Below, piece by piece: positions 9,411 to 18,770 of a DNA stretch of 51,434 nucleotides. The notes beneath the pieces were generated by a model. It did not search any database, had not been told where the DNA came from, and saw only the letters and a list, made by a program, of their open reading frames with translations. Each line of letters starts with the position of its first letter. The stretch's first letter is position 1. Position numbers and translations under genes: made by a program. Source of the stretch: Chloroflexota bacterium (GTDB taxonomy: Bacteria > Chloroflexota > Dehalococcoidia > UBA6926); contig JAPOOK010000041.1 of the NCBI GenBank assembly GCA_026713485.1, forward strand, positions 1-51,434, in the 5' to 3' direction.

Positions 9411-9896
9411 ATGGCCTCTCTTGAAATACCTCGACAATTTGTCGATGAGATGATTGCCCATGCTCTGGAGGATGACCCGAACGAGTGCTGCGGCATTCTG
9501 ATTGGCGAGAACGGGACGGTGATTGGCACGCGGCGCGTGACGAACATAGTCGACGAGAAGAACAAACCATTCCGATACCAGATGGCGCCGCTGGAGTACG
9601 CGTCTATCGACGAGGAATGCTCGGCGAACGGCTGGACACTCTGGGGCTTCTACCACTCCCATACTCGCTCGCAAGCGTATCCGTCCAAGACCGACCAGAA
9701 CCTGGCGTTTTGGCCCGGGACAAAAGACCCCATCTGGCCGGACTCCTACTACCTGCTGGTCTCCCTTGAGGATAAGGACGCGCCTGTTGTTCGCGCCTAC
9801 ACGATCTCACCGCCTGATGCGGACACTGACGGTGATTTCCGAGTGGACGAACACGAACTTCGCGTCACCGAAAGCCCGACCCCCAACCCCGCCTGA
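9411..9896 (+). CDS. JAMM/MPN+ metalloprotease domain protein (Mec-like)
   Basis: A 161-residue protein with a complete JAMM zinc site: Glu25 in NECCGIL, then His82-x-His84, Ser92 and Asp95 in FYHSHTRSQAYPSKTD. Bacterial JAMM proteins of this size remove C-terminal extensions or amino acids from ubiquitin-like sulfur carriers, as the mycobacterial cysteine-releasing protease Mec does for CysO. Here the gene lies 13 nt after selD and overlaps the next gene by one base (TGATG), so the three are probably co-transcribed. A link to sulfur or selenium handling is inference; no sulfur-carrier gene was seen in the window. Confidence 0.85.
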   Translation: MASLEIPRQFVDEMIAHALEDDPNECCGILIGENGTVIGTRRVTNIVDEKNKPFRYQMAPLEYASIDEECSANGWTLWGFYHSHTRSQAYPSKTDQNLAFWPGTKDPIWPDSYYLLVSLEDKDAPVVRAYTISPPDADTDGDFRVDEHELRVTESPTPNPA

Positions 9897-10267
9897 TGTG
9901 CCTGATTACCGCCGCGATTGCTGCGGCAGTTGGCTGGATCACTCTGGCCGCTACTGCAATCTGGTACCGCGTGATCGTCGTACCGGACCTCTACGTTGGT
10001 GACAGCGTCTTACCATTCGTGGCTGTTGCGACAATAGGAGCGGTGTCATTTCTGGCCGTCCTTGTGGGGGCGCTGCGGCGGACGCAGGGCAGGGCGGACG
10101 GGTTGCCGACGATGATTGTCGCCTCATTCGCCCTCGTTGCCATCATCTTCAGTTCACTGACGACGACTGGCGTGCTCATCATCCCCGGATTTCTGATCTC
10201 AACGCTGGCGGCAGCGCTGCCCGCGGACAAACCGTGGCAGCGGAACGGAGAAGCTAACAGCAACTAA
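9896..10267 (+). CDS. small integral membrane protein of unknown function
   Basis: This 123-residue hydrophobic protein has about three to four membrane segments (roughly 3-28, 37-58, 73-90 and 90-107) with a short basic loop RRTQGR between the second and third. It starts inside the stop of the JAMM gene (TGATG), so translation is probably coupled. No family was recognised. Its stop region overlaps the convergent toxin candidate by 4 nt. Confidence 0.7.
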   Translation: MCLITAAIAAAVGWITLAATAIWYRVIVVPDLYVGDSVLPFVAVATIGAVSFLAVLVGALRRTQGRADGLPTMIVASFALVAIIFSSLTTTGVLIIPGFLISTLAAALPADKPWQRNGEANSN

Positions 10268-10563
10268 GGCGGCGTAGGATCATTCATGACGGGCAATTGG
10301 TCAATGTAAGAGCGGGGGTACATCTGGTAGACCATGACATTTCTAGCGGCATCTACGGAGTAGACGACGTACCACACGCCATCATTCAACGCTCGCGTTC
10401 CGGGACGATAAGGAAAATGATTCAGAGGGAACTTGATTCGATTGTCGATCGAGGGATCAAAAAGGAGAGAATACAAAACTGTTACAGTGTCGGCGTAGTA
10501 TGTTCGCGCCAAACTTCTCTCAACAGCCGCCGTCCACCTGAGCTCAGGCCCCCTCTGCGTCAC
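10264..10563 (-). CDS. candidate toxin partner of Panacea protein
   Basis: A 99-residue protein starting at GTG 10563, overlapping the end of the upstream Panacea gene by 20 nt. The C-terminal half (ALNDGVWYVVYSVDAARNV followed by MVYQMYPRSY) has the alternating beta-strand pattern seen in RelE/ParE-like and similar small toxins, but I cannot name a family with confidence. The N-terminus is basic and helical (RWTAAVERSLARTYY). The position, size and translational overlap make it the likely cognate toxin of the Panacea-domain antitoxin. The DNA here is visibly more A+T-rich than its surroundings, which suggests transfer. Confidence 0.55.
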   Translation of the reverse strand: MTQRGPELRWTAAVERSLARTYYADTVTVLYSLLFDPSIDNRIKFPLNHFPYRPGTRALNDGVWYVVYSVDAARNVMVYQMYPRSYIDQLPVMNDPTPP

Positions 10564-11152
10564 GCTCTTCTCTGCGCTGCTCTATCTGTTCCAGCATCTC
10601 TTCTGGGCTGGAGGCAGAAAAAAATCTGCCTTCCTCAAATTCCTTTTGAGATTGCAGGAAGTCCGCCACTATCTCCGGGTGCCTGCTTACTCTATCGAGC
10701 AGGGTTTTGTTTTCGGCGATCCATGGTTCAGCATAATACTCACGAATGGAGTCATTTGAGATTGCCTTCCCGCTCTTGCGCGCACGTTCCCAAGGCCCTT
10801 TCGGCTCATGGGTCAGAGATACGACCAAGAACGTGTCCAAATGACCAAATGAACGGTAGCTCCAGTCAATTGTGCCGTGATCTTCAATCTGGGCCTGCCT
10901 CTCATCGGCCAATGGAATGGTCTGAGTTACTCTCCGTTTGCCGTAGGACTTCAGATCGTCGTAGAGGTCTCGAACGACAGGACCGTACTGCCATGCGCGA
11001 AACTCTTGGAAAATGAGAGGTTCCTTGTGCAGAGCCAAGTGGCGAGCGTGAGCAAAATAGACCAGTTTCTGAATGTGAAGTGGTGATAAGGGTCGTTGGT
11101 CATCTAGCCCACGCTGGATGAACTCATTCGCAATTTGTCTAGCGTCGTACAT
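10544..11152 (-). CDS. Panacea-domain (DUF4065, SocA/GepA-like) antitoxin candidate
   Basis: A 202-residue protein whose N-terminal two thirds match the Panacea domain: YDARQIANEFIQRG, then LSPLHIQKLVYFAHARHLAL, then AWQYGPVVRDLYDDLKSYG. This domain is known as an antitoxin module that neutralises many unrelated toxins and as a ClpXP adaptor-type antitoxin (SocA). The C-terminal part (about 135-202) is charged, helical and ends with EQRREERDAEGA. It lies first in a two-gene pair with the small ORF at 10264-10563. A housekeeping, non-toxin-linked DUF4065 role cannot be excluded. Confidence 0.8.
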   Translation of the reverse strand: MYDARQIANEFIQRGLDDQRPLSPLHIQKLVYFAHARHLALHKEPLIFQEFRAWQYGPVVRDLYDDLKSYGKRRVTQTIPLADERQAQIEDHGTIDWSYRSFGHLDTFLVVSLTHEPKGPWERARKSGKAISNDSIREYYAEPWIAENKTLLDRVSRHPEIVADFLQSQKEFEEGRFFSASSPEEMLEQIEQRREERDAEGA

Positions 11153-11229
11153 AACGCACCATCATATGTCTCATCTTACTCCGCATGGCAACCAAGACAT
11201 GTCATGTGGAGCGCGGCGCGGCGCTCTGC

Positions 11230-12135
11230 CTAACTGTCGCTCTCGCTTCGGCGGGTTGCGAGCCATGAGTCAACAATCTGTTGGAGCAGCTCGAGCTCTT
11301 GTAACTTAAGTTTGCCGGCAGCTTTGAGTGCCTCCGCCAGCATGTTCTGCGACTGGGCTTCCTGCATCGTCGTGCCCGCGTCGAGGCTACCCTGCGACTT
11401 CCACCACAGTTCAATATCGGAATCGTCCGCGTGTTCAATGTCCTTCTCGATGAGGCGGAGGAAATGCGTGCGCATGTATTGCGTCACGCGCTCCTCTTCA
11501 CCTTCCGGCGTCTGGATCAACAGCACGCTTCCGTCGGCTCGGACATAGCGACTTTGCGGCGCGCCGGAAGCGGCCGCCTGACTCTGTGGTGGGGCAGGAG
11601 GCGGGGTGGACGCGGGTGGTGGTGTCTGGTCGAGGCGTGCACCATCTCCGGCTGGCGAGTATCTAGGCGCAGGTGGAAGTCCTCCGCCCGCCTGGTAGCG
11701 CGGCGGCGCGCCTAGTGGGCTCGTGCTCGGCGGCGGTACAGGGCGGTCAAGGGGTCTAGTTGCCTGCCGGGGGGGAGTCTCGAACCCCTGATTATTCGCG
11801 GGGGCTGCCATTGGCGGCTGGTTGAGTTCGTCCTCAAGTGGGTCGCTGGGGTTCATGACTTGCGGCAGGGTCAGGATCTTGAGTTCGCGCGTCACCATGT
11901 CCGTTGCGGACTCGGTGGGGAGCTTGTCCGTCACGCGTTCGCCGGTCTCGTCTTCCTGCGACTGCAGTTCAAAGAATTTTTCCACTTGCTCGTCTGTCGC
12001 ATCTTCAGGGGTCGCGCCCGTCAGTCGATAGAAGTGCATGCGGGTGATGCCGGCCATGACGGCCTCACCGCCGTCGGTAACAAAGCGGGAAACGCCATCG
12101 TCGCCGCGCTGAAGATATCTGCTTGGGGGGGCCAT
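11230..12135 (-). CDS. hypothetical protein with duplicated domain and proline-rich linker, coupled to cimA
   Basis: A 301-residue protein of unknown family. Residues 5-59 and 195-249 are repeats of each other: SRYLQR versus SRYVRA, TRMHFYRL versus MRTHFLRL, and EQVEKFFELQ versus SDIELWWKSQ. A Pro/Ala/Gln-rich, probably disordered linker spans about 105-190. The C-terminus (250-301) is predicted amphipathic helix. The ATG is one base after the cimA stop, so it is translationally coupled to the branched-chain amino acid operon. No enzyme motif or membrane segment is visible. The repeats may be protein- or ligand-binding modules. Confidence 0.75.
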   Translation of the reverse strand: MAPPSRYLQRGDDGVSRFVTDGGEAVMAGITRMHFYRLTGATPEDATDEQVEKFFELQSQEDETGERVTDKLPTESATDMVTRELKILTLPQVMNPSDPLEDELNQPPMAAPANNQGFETPPRQATRPLDRPVPPPSTSPLGAPPRYQAGGGLPPAPRYSPAGDGARLDQTPPPASTPPPAPPQSQAAASGAPQSRYVRADGSVLLIQTPEGEEERVTQYMRTHFLRLIEKDIEHADDSDIELWWKSQGSLDAGTTMQEAQSQNMLAEALKAAGKLKLQELELLQQIVDSWLATRRSESDS

Positions 12136-12136
12136 G

Positions 12137-13762
12137 CTACGCCCCCTTAGCTGCCCTTGCTGCGGAGCCCCAGTTGAGAAGCCAGTACTCGAGTGAGTCC
12201 GCTAACGCCATCCAGGACGCGTGGATGATATTCGTATGACTGCCGACCGTGCGCCAAACGTGATCGCCGTCTGTCGACTCGATCAATACGCGCACCGTAG
12301 CCGCCGTCGCGCTCTCCTGATTCAGAATGCGGACCTTATAGTCCGTCAGCCGCACGACGCCGATCTCAGGGAACTTGGTGACCAGCGCCTTGCGCAGAGC
12401 TTCGTCAAGGGCATTCACGGGCCCGTTGCCCTCCGCCGCAGTGTGGTACTGTTCCTCTCCCACACGTACCTTGACGACAGCCTCCGAGAGCGGATCATCG
12501 TTGTCCTCCGCCATATTGATGGACGGTCGCCGCCGCCACGTCTCCACGACGGTCATGAAGTCCTGCAGCATAAACGCCGGGGTGTAGTCGGGCAGGGCGC
12601 GTCGTACGAGCATCTCGAAAGACGCCTCCGCGCCCTCGTACTGGAAGCCGGCCGCCTCCGCATTCTTCACCTGTTCAAGGATTGAACGTGCGGTGTCGGG
12701 CTCGACGTCGATACCCATTGCCTGCGTCGCCGCCAACACGTTGCTTCGTCCGGAAAGCTCGGACACCACGATGCGCCGCGCGTTACCCACGGTGTCCGGG
12801 TCCATGTGCTCATAGCTGCGTTTAACTTTTGCGACTGCCGCAGCGTGCAGCCCGCCCTTGTGTGTGAACGCACGTGCGCCGACGTACGGCTGCGAGGGGT
12901 TGATGCCCATGTTGACGATTTCCGCAATCTCCTGCGACACCGTCGTCAAATTCTTGAGTTGCTCGTCTGTGACAACGCGGATTCCCATCTTGGTTTGCAG
13001 GCCGGGGATGATGGAGCAGAGATTCGCGTTTCCACAGCGCTCGCCGTAGCCGTTTACTGTGCCCTGCACCTGTTCGATACCGTGCTCGACAGCGGTCATT
13101 GAATTGGCAACAGCAAGCTCACCATCGTTGTGGACGTGAATGCCAAGCGGAACCGTGATGGTGGACCGGAGTGCATCAACAACCTCACCGAGTCGTTGCG
13201 GTAGCACGCCGCCGTTCGTATCACAGAGGTGGATGACATCCGCTCCCGCGTCCTGGGCTGCCTTGAGGCATTGGACGGCATAGTCCGGGTTGGCTGCGTA
13301 GCCGTCAAAGAAGTGCTCCGCGTCGAAATGAGCCTCGCGTCCCTGGCTTTTGAGGTACGAGATTGAATCGCTGATCATCAGCACGTTTTCTTCCAGGCTC
13401 GTTTCCAGCACCTCTGTGACGTGCAAGTCCCAGGTCTTGCCGACTAGGGTAACGATCGGCGCCTCTGATGCGATGAGCGCCAGAAGGTTGCCGTCCTGTT
13501 CCGCTGGGATGCCGGCGCGTCGGGTCGAGCCGAACGCGGCGACGCGCGCCGTCTTGAGGTTCAGCCCCTTGACGCGTCGGAAATACTCCTCGTCCTTGGG
13601 ATTGGAGAACGGCCACCCGCCCTCAATGATGTGAATGCCGAGGTCGTCCAGCCGGGTTGTAATGTCCAGCTTGTCTTTGACAGTGAGGGAGATCCCCTCC
13701 TGTTGAGTGCCGTCCCGGAGAGTCGTGTCGTACAGAATCACTTGTGGCGTTGACGATGTCAC
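12137..13762 (-). CDS. cimA: (R)-citramalate synthase CimA
   Basis: A 541-residue HMGL-like enzyme that condenses pyruvate with acetyl-CoA to citramalate, the first step of the threonine-independent isoleucine route. The catalytic start DTTLRDGTQQEG, metal-binding HVHNDGELAVANS and VNGYGERCGNAN are present. The GGWPFSNPKDEEYF segment separates it from LeuA and fits the long citramalate synthase family (TIGR00977 type). The LeuA-type regulatory domain lies at about 400-530. It sits in the ilv-leu operon 41 nt after leuB, so LeuCDB could act on citramalate-derived intermediates as well as isopropylmalate. Confidence 0.92.
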   Translation of the reverse strand: MTSSTPQVILYDTTLRDGTQQEGISLTVKDKLDITTRLDDLGIHIIEGGWPFSNPKDEEYFRRVKGLNLKTARVAAFGSTRRAGIPAEQDGNLLALIASEAPIVTLVGKTWDLHVTEVLETSLEENVLMISDSISYLKSQGREAHFDAEHFFDGYAANPDYAVQCLKAAQDAGADVIHLCDTNGGVLPQRLGEVVDALRSTITVPLGIHVHNDGELAVANSMTAVEHGIEQVQGTVNGYGERCGNANLCSIIPGLQTKMGIRVVTDEQLKNLTTVSQEIAEIVNMGINPSQPYVGARAFTHKGGLHAAAVAKVKRSYEHMDPDTVGNARRIVVSELSGRSNVLAATQAMGIDVEPDTARSILEQVKNAEAAGFQYEGAEASFEMLVRRALPDYTPAFMLQDFMTVVETWRRRPSINMAEDNDDPLSEAVVKVRVGEEQYHTAAEGNGPVNALDEALRKALVTKFPEIGVVRLTDYKVRILNQESATAATVRVLIESTDGDHVWRTVGSHTNIIHASWMALADSLEYWLLNWGSAARAAKGA

Positions 13763-13803
13763 TGCGTTGTCCTCTGACTTGTTCCTATTGAATCAACTAT
13801 AGG

Positions 13804-14940
13804 CTATAGCGGCCGAGGCACTCGCGCACGTTCCGGATTCTCGATTCTTTCAATGACGGCGTCCGCCATCTCCGTCGTGTTGACGACCTGTGTGTTCGAA
13901 TCTGCGACGCCGACCCCCGCCACGTCTGCTGTGCGGTATCCTGCTGCGAGAGTTGCATCAACCGCCGCCTCAACGGCATCGGCCTCGTTGTTTAGCCCGA
14001 ACGAGAGCCGCAGCATCATCGCCGCGCTGGAGATGGCCGCCAATGGGTTCGCGATGCCCTGTCCGGCGATATCAGGGGCGGAGCCGTGAATCGGCTCGTA
14101 CATGCCGTAGAGTCCGCCGCGAATCTTCTTTGTGCCAAGACTTGCTGACGGCAGCATCCCCATGGAGCCTGCCAACACGGATGCCTCGTCAGTCAGGATG
14201 TCTCCGAACATATTCTCGGTGACGATAACGTCGAACTCCGCCGGGCGCTGGATCAGCATCATTGCACAGGCGTCGACGAGGATATGGCTCACGGAAACGT
14301 CCGGATTCTCCTCCGCCATTTCCTGCGACACTTCGCGCCACAGTCTGGAAGACGCCAACACGTTGGCCTTGTCGACGGACGCCAGTCGTCCGCGCCGCCC
14401 TCGGGCGAGGTCAAAACCTACTTGCAAGACCCGGCGAATTTCCTTCTCGGTGTACTTGAGCGTATCGACTGCCTTGCGGCCTTGAGAATCGTCCCAGCGT
14501 TTCTTGGGTTCGGCGAAATACAGCCCGCCGGTAAGCTCCCGCACGACAATCAGGTCGACTCCATTGATGACGGCGCTCTTGATAGGCGATGCGCCCAGCA
14601 GCTCCGGCACGACCTTGACGGGGCGCAAGTTAGCGAACAGCCCCATGCCTCGGCGAAGGGCAAGCAGGCCAGCCTCCGGCCGCGTGCGGGCGCGTGGGTC
14701 ATCCCATTTGGGTCCACCCACGGCACCGAACAGGATTGAATCCGACTGCTTTGCTATGTTTAGCGATTCTTCGGGCAGCGCATCGCCGGTGGCATCAATG
14801 GCCGCGCCCCCTACAAGGGCCTCCCGGTACTCGAAGGAATGGCCGAATCGCTTACCGACGGCTGCAAGCATCCGAACCGCCTCTGCGGTGACTTCTGGGC
14901 CGATGCCGTCCCCCGGCATCAGCGCGATCGAGTAATTCAC
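13804..14940 (-). CDS. leuB: 3-isopropylmalate dehydrogenase LeuB
   Basis: A 378-residue NAD-dependent beta-decarboxylating dehydrogenase that oxidises 3-isopropylmalate in leucine synthesis. Key features are [18 protein letters not shown] at the start, GAVGGPKWD, the substrate-binding arginines around [21 protein letters not shown], the Lys in DKANVL, and the metal/NAD region [20 protein letters not shown]. It starts at GTG 14940, sharing the last base of the leuD stop codon, so translation is coupled. Paired with cimA it may also serve the citramalate (isoleucine) branch. Confidence 0.95.
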   Translation of the reverse strand: MNYSIALMPGDGIGPEVTAEAVRMLAAVGKRFGHSFEYREALVGGAAIDATGDALPEESLNIAKQSDSILFGAVGGPKWDDPRARTRPEAGLLALRRGMGLFANLRPVKVVPELLGASPIKSAVINGVDLIVVRELTGGLYFAEPKKRWDDSQGRKAVDTLKYTEKEIRRVLQVGFDLARGRRGRLASVDKANVLASSRLWREVSQEMAEENPDVSVSHILVDACAMMLIQRPAEFDVIVTENMFGDILTDEASVLAGSMGMLPSASLGTKKIRGGLYGMYEPIHGSAPDIAGQGIANPLAAISSAAMMLRLSFGLNNEADAVEAAVDATLAAGYRTADVAGVGVADSNTQVVNTTEMADAVIERIENPERARVPRPL

Positions 14941-15545
14941 TAGGCTTCAGAGGCGACGGGTTCCAGACCCGCCCGCTCCTCGAATGCGGCGATATCGTCC
15001 TCGTGCTGCATGGTAAGGCCGATGCTGTCCAAACCGTTCAGTAGGCAATGCTTGCGGAACGGATCAATCTCAAAGTACGCCTCAAACCCCTCGCGGTCCG
15101 AAACAAGCTGTTTCTCAAGGTCGATGGTCAGTTCGTAGCCGGGTCGAATGCGGTCGAGGATCTCGCGAACGGTCTCTTCAGGCAGTTGCACGGGGAGAAA
15201 GCCGTTCTCAAAGGAGTTGTTGTAGAAGATGTCCGCAAATGTAGAAGAGATAACGGCCTGGAAGCCGAATTGCTGCAGAGCCCACGGCGCGTGTTCGCGG
15301 CTGGAGCCACTGCCAAAATTTGGCCCCGCAACAAGAATGGTGGCCTCACGGTAGCCTGGCTTGTTCAATACGAACTCCGGGTTCTCAGCGCCGTCCGGCG
15401 TGTAGCGCCAATCAAAGAACAGGAACGGCCCGTAGCCCGTCCGCTCCACGCGCTTGAGAAACTGCTTGGGAATAATCGAGTCCGTGTCAACGTTTGAGCG
15501 ATCCATCGGCGCTGCCGCACCGGTATGTGAAATGAATTTCTCCAT
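14940..15545 (-). CDS. leuD: 3-isopropylmalate dehydratase small subunit LeuD
   Basis: A 201-residue swivelling-domain subunit that pairs with LeuC to isomerise isopropylmalate. The substrate-binding motif [13 protein letters not shown] is present, as are [11 protein letters not shown] near the N-terminus and [11 protein letters not shown] in the middle. Length matches the bacterial family. It sits 21 nt after leuC and overlaps leuB by one base. Confidence 0.95.
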   Translation of the reverse strand: MEKFISHTGAAAPMDRSNVDTDSIIPKQFLKRVERTGYGPFLFFDWRYTPDGAENPEFVLNKPGYREATILVAGPNFGSGSSREHAPWALQQFGFQAVISSTFADIFYNNSFENGFLPVQLPEETVREILDRIRPGYELTIDLEKQLVSDREGFEAYFEIDPFRKHCLLNGLDSIGLTMQHEDDIAAFEERAGLEPVASEA

Positions 15546-15566
15546 CGTGCCCCCCGTGTTCCGGCT

Positions 15567-17003
15567 CTACGCAGGTGTCGTTTCCCACTCTCGAATATCG
15601 ACGAAGCGACCGGCGATGGCCGCGGCCGCCGCCATCTGTGGGCTGACCAGGTGTGTTCGGCCGTCCTTGCCCTGCCGCCCCTCAAAGTTGCGGTTGGACG
15701 TTGAAGCGCATCGCTCCTGCGGCATCAGGATGTCCGGATTCATGCCGAGGCACATTGAGCACCCCGCCGCCCTCCATTCGAAACCCGCCTCCGTGAACAC
15801 TGCGTCCAGCCCCTCTTGTTCCGCCTGCCACTTGACTAGCGCGGAGCCGGGAACCACCATCGCGTTCACGTTTGGATGCACCTGTCGGCCACGAATCATG
15901 TCCGCTGCGACGCGCAGGTCAGACAGGCGCGAGTTGGTGCAGGAGCCGATGAATACGCGGTCGATTTCAATGTCCTTGATGTTCGTGCCGGCTTCCAGAC
16001 CCATGTAGGCCAGCGCCCGCTCCGCAGCCTCACGCTTGTCTTCCGGCAGCTCTGCAGGGTTGGGCACGGCGTCATCAATGGTAACAACCTGTTCGGGATT
16101 CGTGCCCCACGTCACATGCGGGCGTAGTTCGCTGGCATCAAGCTCAACGACGACATCGTATTCGGCACCCTCATCGGTGGAGAGGTCCTTCCAACGTTCG
16201 ATGGCCTCGTCATACTCTGCGCCCTGCGGGACGAATCTGCGGCCGCGCAGCCACTCGAACGTAGTCTCATCGGGGGCAATCATGCCTGCCCGCGCGCCCG
16301 CCTCGATGGACATATTGCAGACCGTCATGCGGCCTTCCATCGGCAGCGAGCGAATGGCCTCGCCGGTGTACTCGATAACGTAGCCCGCGCCGCCGGAAGT
16401 GCCGATCTTGCCGATGATGCCGAGGACGATGTCCTTGGCGGTGACGCCCGGAGGGAGTTTGCCGTCGACGCGGACCTCCATCGTACTGGGCTTGAATTGC
16501 CGTAGCGTCTGGGTGGCCAGCACATGCTCCACTTCGGACGTTCCAATTCCGAGCGCGAACGCGCCGAACGCGCCGTGCGTAGCGGTGTGGCTGTCACCGC
16601 AGACGATGACTTTGCCGGGCTGCGTGTGCCCCAACTGAGGGCCGATGACGTGGACAATGCCCTGGTTCTCGTCGTTCATGTCGTAGTAGGTAATGCCGAA
16701 TTCGCGCGTATTCTCCGCCAGCGTCTCAATCTGCTGCTTGGAGATTGGGTCTTCGATAGGCAACGAGCGGTCGGTTGTCGGGACGTTGTGGTCGACCGTT
16801 GCGATAGTCAGATCGGGCCGCCGTACCTTGCGCCCTGCCAGCCGCAGACCCTCGTAGGCCTGCGGCGACGTAACCTCGTGAACGAGATGGAGATCAACGT
16901 AGATCAGACTGGGTTCACCCGTCTCCTCGCGAACGAGATGCGAGTCCCAGATCTTCTCGAACATGGTGCGTGGCTGTATTTCGGTGTTCTCTTGCGATGT
17001 CAT
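15567..17003 (-). CDS. leuC: 3-isopropylmalate dehydratase large subunit LeuC
   Basis: A 478-residue aconitase-family protein. The [4Fe-4S] cluster cysteines are in [12 protein letters not shown] and [13 protein letters not shown], and [11 protein letters not shown] and [20 protein letters not shown] are family hallmarks. With LeuD it converts 2-isopropylmalate to 3-isopropylmalate, and possibly citramalate to methylmalate because cimA is in the same operon. An AAGGAG ribosome site precedes the ATG. The gap to leuA is 32 nt. Confidence 0.96.
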   Translation of the reverse strand: MTSQENTEIQPRTMFEKIWDSHLVREETGEPSLIYVDLHLVHEVTSPQAYEGLRLAGRKVRRPDLTIATVDHNVPTTDRSLPIEDPISKQQIETLAENTREFGITYYDMNDENQGIVHVIGPQLGHTQPGKVIVCGDSHTATHGAFGAFALGIGTSEVEHVLATQTLRQFKPSTMEVRVDGKLPPGVTAKDIVLGIIGKIGTSGGAGYVIEYTGEAIRSLPMEGRMTVCNMSIEAGARAGMIAPDETTFEWLRGRRFVPQGAEYDEAIERWKDLSTDEGAEYDVVVELDASELRPHVTWGTNPEQVVTIDDAVPNPAELPEDKREAAERALAYMGLEAGTNIKDIEIDRVFIGSCTNSRLSDLRVAADMIRGRQVHPNVNAMVVPGSALVKWQAEQEGLDAVFTEAGFEWRAAGCSMCLGMNPDILMPQERCASTSNRNFEGRQGKDGRTHLVSPQMAAAAAIAGRFVDIREWETTPA

Positions 17004-17035
17004 CGACCTTGGAAACTCCTTGTACTGCCTGCTTG

Positions 17036-18580
17036 CTAGACCATCACGCTTGTGGCGCGTTGCTTGGATGCTAGGAGGCGGTTGAGGGAATCGACGTAGG
17101 CGCGGGCGCTGGCGACGACGATGTCAGTGTCCGCGCCGCGCCCGATGTAGTTCGTGCCTTCGTGTTCGATTCTCAGCGTTACGTCGGCGATGGAATCCAG
17201 CCCCTCCGTGACCGCCTCAACACGATATTCAACGAGGTGGTTGGGAACATCCACGATCTGTGTAATGGCCTGATAAATGGCGTCCACAGGGCCGGTGCCG
17301 ATCGCACTTGCCGTCTGTGCCTCCCCCTCGGGATCGATGAGCCGCACAGTGGCTGTCGGAACAGCCGGAGAGCCGCTCAGGGCCTGCACGTGATCGAGTG
17401 TGTAGATGTCGTCTCCCGTCGAGCGCCGGTCCTCACCCATCAGGGTTTCGAGGTCGCGATCTGTCACGCTCTCCTTCTTGTCTGCCAGGTCCTTGAACGC
17501 GACGTAGACGCGCCCCAAATCTTCCTTGGACACGTCGTAGCCCAGATCATGCAGGCGGGCCTCCAGCGCGTGGCTGCCGCTCTGCCGCCCCAGCACCAGG
17601 GCGGTCCCTGGCACGCCGACGGACTGCGGCGTCATAATCTCGAACGTGATAGGGGCCTTGAGCATGGCGTCCTGGTGGATGCCGGACTCATGGCGGAAGG
17701 CGTTCAGGCCAACGATGGCCTTGTTTGGCTGAACGGCAAAGCCGGTGTAGTCGCTGACCATGCGACTGGCGCGGTAGATCTGGGTGGTATCTACGCCTGT
17801 GGTGAATCCAAGCAGGTCTTCACGCGTGTGGATGGCCATGACGACCTCTTCCAGCGATGCGTTACCCGCCCGCTCTCCGATGCCGTTGACGCAGACCTCC
17901 ACCTGGCGTGCGCCGTTCTGGACGGCAGCGATGGAGTTTGCTGAGGCAAGGCCCAAATCGTTGTGGCAATGAACGCTGATGGTGGCGTTGCTGATGTTCT
18001 TGACGTTCTCAAACACCCCGGCGATGAGCCGTCCGAACTCGTCGGGAATCGCGTAACCAACGGTGTCAGGGATGTTAATGGTTGTCGCGCCCGCGTTAAT
18101 TGCCTCAGTTACGAGGCGGTAGATGAAATCCCAGTCCGTTCGCGTGGCGTCCATCGGCGAGAATTCAACATCGTCGCAGTAGCTCTTGGCCCGCTCGACT
18201 GATGTTATGGCCTGTTCCATGACCTCTTCGGGGCTCTTGCGAAGCTGGTGTGTTAAGTGAATATCGGAACTGGAAATAAAAACGTGGATGCGAGGCTTCA
18301 CTGCTACCTGCACGGCCTCCCACGCGTCATCGATGTCACCCGGCACACAGCGGGCAAGTCCCGCAATGATCGGTGTGCGAACTTCACGCGCGATACGTTG
18401 CACGGTTTCAAGGTTGCCGGGCGATGAGGCGGGGAATCCCGCTTCAATAACATCCACGCCGAGGCGCTCAAGCTGGCGGGCTATTTCCAGCTTCTCCTCC
18501 CAGTTGAGGCCGGCGCCTGCCGCCTGCTCGCCGTCTCGGAGTGTCGTGTCAAATATCGTTATTCGTTCCTGCTCAACCAT
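17036..18580 (-). CDS. leuA: 2-isopropylmalate synthase LeuA
   Basis: A 514-residue enzyme that condenses acetyl-CoA and 2-oxoisovalerate to start leucine synthesis. The catalytic N-terminus [14 protein letters not shown], metal-binding [13 protein letters not shown] and [16 protein letters not shown] are present. A LeuA regulatory dimer domain spans about 385-505, the expected site of leucine feedback inhibition. It is separated from ilvC by 190 nt containing a short uORF and a hairpin, while all other junctions in the operon are tight. Additional control at this point is therefore possible. Confidence 0.95.
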   Translation of the reverse strand: MVEQERITIFDTTLRDGEQAAGAGLNWEEKLEIARQLERLGVDVIEAGFPASSPGNLETVQRIAREVRTPIIAGLARCVPGDIDDAWEAVQVAVKPRIHVFISSSDIHLTHQLRKSPEEVMEQAITSVERAKSYCDDVEFSPMDATRTDWDFIYRLVTEAINAGATTINIPDTVGYAIPDEFGRLIAGVFENVKNISNATISVHCHNDLGLASANSIAAVQNGARQVEVCVNGIGERAGNASLEEVVMAIHTREDLLGFTTGVDTTQIYRASRMVSDYTGFAVQPNKAIVGLNAFRHESGIHQDAMLKAPITFEIMTPQSVGVPGTALVLGRQSGSHALEARLHDLGYDVSKEDLGRVYVAFKDLADKKESVTDRDLETLMGEDRRSTGDDIYTLDHVQALSGSPAVPTATVRLIDPEGEAQTASAIGTGPVDAIYQAITQIVDVPNHLVEYRVEAVTEGLDSIADVTLRIEHEGTNYIGRGADTDIVVASARAYVDSLNRLLASKQRATSVMV

Positions 18581-18640
18581 GACTGATGTCCTTTGTCGGT
18601 ATTCTGCGGCCGGTCAAGGCCACGCCTCTTCCCTGTTTGC

Positions 18641-18679
18641 GCGCGCCCACCCGCTAGCGTCCCCGCAGCATGGGCGCGC
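18641..18679 (-). promoter_or_regulatory. long hairpin in the ilvC-leuA spacer overlapping a short uORF
   Basis: GCGCGCCCA and TGGGCGCGC form a perfect 9-bp stem around a 21-nt loop that itself contains CGCTAGCG. On the minus strand an ORF of 33 codons (18755 to 18654) ends inside this hairpin loop. The uORF contains an NLYLTGAPML segment but is not strongly enriched in Leu. No U-tract follows. It could be an attenuator, a processing site or chance. Confidence 0.35.
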
Positions 18680-18770
18680 CTGTAAGGTAGAGGTTGCCGC
18701 CGCATCCAGCGCCCAATGCGCGCCGCGGCGAGTTGGTATGTGACGTTGCAGTCATTGGAGTGGTTTCCGG

